Shown here: positions 61,032-64,000 of the stretch, in pieces
Numbering within the stretch: the first letter of the stretch is position 1
How the letters are laid out: each line of letters begins with the position of its first letter
Source: Methylobacterium terricola
GTDB taxonomy: Bacteria; Pseudomonadota; Alphaproteobacteria; Rhizobiales; Beijerinckiaceae
Assembly (NCBI RefSeq): GCF_006151805.1
Contig: NZ_VDDA01000003.1
Span: forward strand, 248,001-312,000
Length of the DNA: 64,000 nt
Reading direction: 5' to 3'
Program-made: the position numbers and the translations under genes
Notes under the pieces: model-generated
Told to the model about the DNA's origin: nothing
The model's input: the letters and a program-made list of their open reading frames with translations, nothing else
The model's database searches: none

Positions 61032-62486
61032 TTACAGGCCCAGCCGCATGGCGGTGCGCAACGGCGCCATCACGCCGTAGCCAAGACCGGGATTCCAGCG
61101 CGACGGGCCGCGGCGGCGGGCATCGGTGCGCAGGGCCACGGTGAGATCGCGGGGGCCGAGGGCGGCGTGCGGCAGCCGCGTCCGGAGCGCGGCGACGCAG
61201 CCGGCGGCGACCGGGCAGGCGGCGGCGGTGCCGGCATCGGGCGCGCCGGGGCCGCCCGCCTCCGAGCCGAGGAAGCCGGCATAGCTTGCGAGGTCCGGCT
61301 TGGCGTAGACCATGCCGGGGATGCCGGGCCCCTGCGCGGCTCCGCCGGTCCGCCGTCCGCGCAAGCTCACCCCGGTCACCGTGAGGACGTCCGGATGGGC
61401 GGCGGCCCCGACGATGGCGGGGCGGGACGCGCCCTGCCTGAACGGATCGGGCCGGGCCGGAAGCGCGTTGCCGGCCGCGAACAGGATGTCGACGCCGTAG
61501 CGGCTGAGCGCCCCGACGATCAGGTTGAAGGGGTGGCCCGGATTGTCGATGTAGCGGCCCGGGTGACCGGCCGGGAAGTCCGCCTCGTGCGCCGACAGGC
61601 CCCAGGAATTGCTGACGACGATCGCCTTGAAGCGCGACCGGTCCGCCCGCACGGCGGCGAGCAGGCGCGCATAGGCCTGGAGCGCATCGCTCAGGAGGCC
61701 GCTCCGCCCGGGATACGGGACCGGCCAGGGCGGCAGGACCGTGCGCGGGATCGACGCAGGCAGGGCCGGTGGAGGCAGGATCGGCGAGGGTAGGATCGGC
61801 GAGGGCAGGATCGGGAAGTCGAGCAGCGTCGCCCGTGGGGCGGCGATGAGGGCGGCGTAGGCGCACATCGTCCCGGGGCCGACCGGGTGCAGGCCCGGCC
61901 CTTCCGGGAGGGGCGGCCAGGTGAGGGTGGTGTCGATCTCCGCCTCGATGCCCCGGGCTTCGAGATGCGCGAGATTGATCCCGGTATCGACCACCGCGAT
62001 CGCGACGCCGGCCCCGTCGAGCCGGCGCGCGGACAGCCCGGGCACGCCGAGCCGCAGCGCCACCTCCGCCCGCGTGCCGGAGGCGGTGCCCGCCGGCCGC
62101 GCGGCACGGCTGGACGCGACATGGGTGGACGCGACATGGCTGGACGCGACATGGCTGGACGCGACATGGCTGGACGCGACATGGGTGATCGGCGGATCGG
62201 AAAAGATCGCCGCCCCCTCCGTCGTCAGGGTCGGGATCTCGGCATCGCCGTCGATCGTCGCCCGGATGGCGTAGTACGAGCCGCCATCGGCGCGCGGGAC
62301 CGCGAAGGGCGACGGGGAATGCATGTCGCCGAGAGGAATCGCGGAAAAGCTCGTGTCGATCGTCGCCCGCGCCGGTCTTCCGGTCAGCCGTCGGGTGATC
62401 CGGCTGTCGTTGCTCAGCCTCGTCATGGCGGATTCGTGCAGGGCCTCCTGCGTCGGCAATACGAGGATCACGCGCCGCTCGGTCAT
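61032..62486 (-). CDS. subtilase-like (S8) protein lacking two catalytic residues
   Basis: A 484-residue protein with an S8 peptidase fold. Asp167 is present in VVDTGIN and the oxyanion Asn region reads FAAGN, but the HGT box reads GPGTMCA with Pro204 for His. The GTSxAxP box reads GTAAACP with Ala421 for Ser. Each is one base from the catalytic codon (CAC to CCC, TCC to GCC). Residues about 100-126 are five VASSH-type pentapeptides. It is probably a non-proteolytic binding protein. Confidence 0.82.
   Translation of the reverse strand: MTERRVILVLPTQEALHESAMTRLSNDSRITRRLTGRPARATIDTSFSAIPLGDMHSPSPFAVPRADGGSYYAIRATIDGDAEIPTLTTEGAAIFSDPPITHVASSHVASSHVASSHVASTHVASSRAARPAGTASGTRAEVALRLGVPGLSARRLDGAGVAIAVVDTGINLAHLEARGIEAEIDTTLTWPPLPEGPGLHPVGPGTMCAYAALIAAPRATLLDFPILPSPILPSPILPPPALPASIPRTVLPPWPVPYPGRSGLLSDALQAYARLLAAVRADRSRFKAIVVSNSWGLSAHEADFPAGHPGRYIDNPGHPFNLIVGALSRYGVDILFAAGNALPARPDPFRQGASRPAIVGAAAHPDVLTVTGVSLRGRRTGGAAQGPGIPGMVYAKPDLASYAGFLGSEAGGPGAPDAGTAAACPVAAGCVAALRTRLPHAALGPRDLTVALRTDARRRGPSRWNPGLGYGVMAPLRTAMRLGL
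62111..62185. repeat. tandem 15-bp repeat inside the subtilase-like gene
   Basis: Five consecutive 15-bp units of the form TGGACGCGACATGGC occur with only the last base varying. Read on the minus strand they encode HVASS-type pentapeptides. The length (a multiple of 3) keeps the frame, so copy number could vary without destroying the gene. Confidence 0.85.
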
Positions 62487-62780
62487 CGACGAATCCGCCT
62501 GAGCTTCATCCAATGGACTACCAAATTTTATTGAAATGCAAGGTTTTCCGCTGCGCGAGGGGCGCGCGCTCGCGCAAGCCTTCGACGATCGCCGGCGCGC
62601 GGCCGCAACGGCGGAACAGATCGTCTCATGCCGTTCGATCATGCCGTTCGGCCGCGGCGCACCGTGCGGCGCGGCCGCGGCGACGATCCCCCGCGCCCCG
62701 TGCAGGCTTGACCCCGGCCGTCATCCGGGCGAGGCCGGCGCCACCATGATCCATGCCGTGCGACCCACCGGAGGACGCCG
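62487..62780. other. intergenic region between divergent subtilase-like and GlcD-type genes
   Basis: About 290 bp holding both promoters. The part 62510-62540 is AT-rich (ACCAAATTTTATTGAAATGC), which fits a promoter core. No repeat or RNA gene is evident. Confidence 0.4.
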
Positions 62781-64000
62781 ATGACCCTCCCGGCCCCCAC
62801 GTTTCTTGAGGATGACCTGATCGCCCGCCTCGGGCAGCGCCTCGGCCCCGCCGGCCTCCTGACCGCCGAGGCCGACATGGCGCCCTTCGCGATCGACTGG
62901 CGCCGCCTCTTTCCGGGCCGGCCGGCCTGCGTCGTGCGCCCGTCGAGCACCGCCGAGGTGGCCGAGGTGGTGCGGCTGTGCCGCGAGGCCGGCGCCGCCC
63001 TGGTGCCGCAGGGCGGCAATACCGGGCTCGCCGGCGGCGCGGTGCCGGATGCCTCGGGCCGGGAAGTGGTGCTGTCGCTCGCTCGCATGAACGCGATCCG
63101 GGCGATCGACCCGGTCGGCCTGACGCTGACCGCCGAGGCCGGCTGCATCCTCAAGCTCGCGCAGGACGCGGCCGACTCCGCCGGCCGGCTCCTGCCGGTG
63201 AGCTTCGCGGCGGAGGGCTCGGCGCTGGTCGGCGGCGTGATCGCGACCAATGCGGGTGGGATCAACGTGGTGCGCTACGGCATGACCCGCGGCCTCGTGC
63301 TGGGCCTCGAGGTGGTGCTCGCCGACGGCAGCATCGTCGACGGGCTGCGCGCCCTGCGCAAGGACAATGCCGGCTACGACTGGAAGCAACTCTTCATCGG
63401 CACGGAGGGCACGCTCGGCATCGTCACGGCGGCGGTCCTGCGCCTCGTGCCGAAGCCCCGCCACAGCGCGACGGCCCTCCTGGCGGTGCCCGATCCGGCG
63501 GCGGCGCTGCGGCTGTTCACCCTGGCGCAGGAGGAGATCGGCGACAGCATCCAGGCCTTCGAGCTGATCTCCGGCACCTCGCTCGGGCTCGTCGAGGAGC
63601 ATGCCGGCCTGAAGAGCCCGGTGGGTGCCTCGGGCTGGACCGTGCTGATCGAGGCGGCCTCGTCGCTCTCGGGCTTGCGCGAGGCGATGGAGGGCGTGCT
63701 CGGCACCGCTCTGGAGCGCGAGGACGCCACCGACGGGGTGCTGGCCGAATCCGGCCGCCAGGCCGCCGAGCTCTGGGCCCTGCGCGAGCACGTGACCGAG
63801 TGCGAGGCCCGCGCCGGCAAGAGCGTGAAGCACGACGTCTCGGTGCCGATCACCGCGATCCCCGCCTTCCTCGACGAGGCCGGCCGGGTGCTGGCCGCGG
63901 GCGCGCCCGGCACCCGCGTCAACGCCTTCGGCCATATGGGCGACGGCAACATCCACTACAACGTGCTGATCGGGCCCGACCATTCCTCCGAGGCGATCAA
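62781..64000 (+). CDS. GlcD-type FAD-linked 2-hydroxyacid dehydrogenase (partial, runs off the right edge)
   Basis: The first 406 codons of an FAD-dependent dehydrogenase of the GlcD/D-lactate/D-2-hydroxyglutarate dehydrogenase family. The FAD-binding segment VVRPSSTAEVAEVVRLCREA, PQGGNTGLAGGAVPDASG and GVIATNAGGINVVRYGMTRG are diagnostic. The C-terminal substrate domain ends with the conserved HMGDGNIHYNVL near the edge. A GGAGGA ribosome site precedes ATG 62781. The closest role would be D-2-hydroxyacid oxidation; the specific substrate is open. Confidence 0.92.
   Translation, partial: MTLPAPTFLEDDLIARLGQRLGPAGLLTAEADMAPFAIDWRRLFPGRPACVVRPSSTAEVAEVVRLCREAGAALVPQGGNTGLAGGAVPDASGREVVLSLARMNAIRAIDPVGLTLTAEAGCILKLAQDAADSAGRLLPVSFAAEGSALVGGVIATNAGGINVVRYGMTRGLVLGLEVVLADGSIVDGLRALRKDNAGYDWKQLFIGTEGTLGIVTAAVLRLVPKPRHSATALLAVPDPAAALRLFTLAQEEIGDSIQAFELISGTSLGLVEEHAGLKSPVGASGWTVLIEAASSLSGLREAMEGVLGTALEREDATDGVLAESGRQAAELWALREHVTECEARAGKSVKHDVSVPITAIPAFLDEAGRVLAAGAPGTRVNAFGHMGDGNIHYNVLIGPDHSSEAI

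Overview
The window is very GC-rich (roughly 70 percent by eye). It reads as a Methylobacterium-like member of the Alphaproteobacteria (Hyphomicrobiales). The signs are the gene families (atpHAGDC without F0 genes, imuA-imuB-dnaE2 behind a GTTC-N7-GTTC SOS box, repAB-type partition genes, PhoX, PaoABC) and the dense GANTC sites that fit CcrM methylation. The genus is inferred, not proven.

Layout. 1-3.9 kb: a C45-type acyltransferase/hydrolase, a GcvA-like LysR regulator divergent from an EamA transporter, and a PNPOx-like flavoprotein. 3.9-9.95 kb: a replication and partition module. It holds two 16-bp parS-like palindromes, repA (ParA type), repB (ParB type, with a third palindrome inside it), nine GANTC sites packed into 114 bp, a RepA_C-family initiator gene where repC would be expected, and a 2.1-kb gene-free origin candidate. 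That stretch contains perfect hairpins, two opposed iteron arrays, three AT-rich blocks and a second dense GANTC cluster. 9.93-15.7 kb: the SOS mutasome operon imuA-imuB and dnaE2. 16.1-20.5 kb (minus): ssuE-ssuA-ssuC-ssuB-ssuD for alkanesulfonate uptake and desulfonation.

21-34.5 kb: a TerB-like protein, a D-2-hydroxyacid dehydrogenase, small exported proteins, a three-subunit PaoABC-type molybdenum aldehyde oxidoreductase, PhoX, a PLP decarboxylase and a chemoreceptor. 34.5-42.4 kb: an aldo/keto reductase, the nickel-pincer cofactor genes larC-larE-larB without larA, a ketoglutarate semialdehyde dehydrogenase, a DUF2171 protein, an intergenic region with two outward-facing terminators (ncRNA candidate) and an M20 amidohydrolase. 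42.5-51.6 kb: a TonB siderophore receptor, glutathione peroxidase, a DsbA-like thiol oxidoreductase and the F1 ATP synthase operon atpHAGDC with a strong terminator. 51.6-64 kb: a small CxxC protein, an acyl-CoA synthetase with a nitroreductase, a run of small hydrophilic proteins, a vapBC pair whose antitoxin is frameshifted into the toxin frame, an orphan SNF2-like helicase, a YedY-like molybdoenzyme with a flavin reductase, an AroE homologue, a subtilase-like protein lacking two catalytic residues, and a GlcD-type FAD dehydrogenase that runs off the right edge.

The most unusual part is 4-10 kb. It combines repABC-style partition genes with a different initiator class, opposed iterons and two GANTC clusters of exceptional density, on the same molecule as the housekeeping F1 ATPase operon. 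The likely reading is an iteron origin whose firing, and whose initiator promoter, are tied to the CcrM cell-cycle methylation state. This is an inference from sequence pattern and has not been tested.
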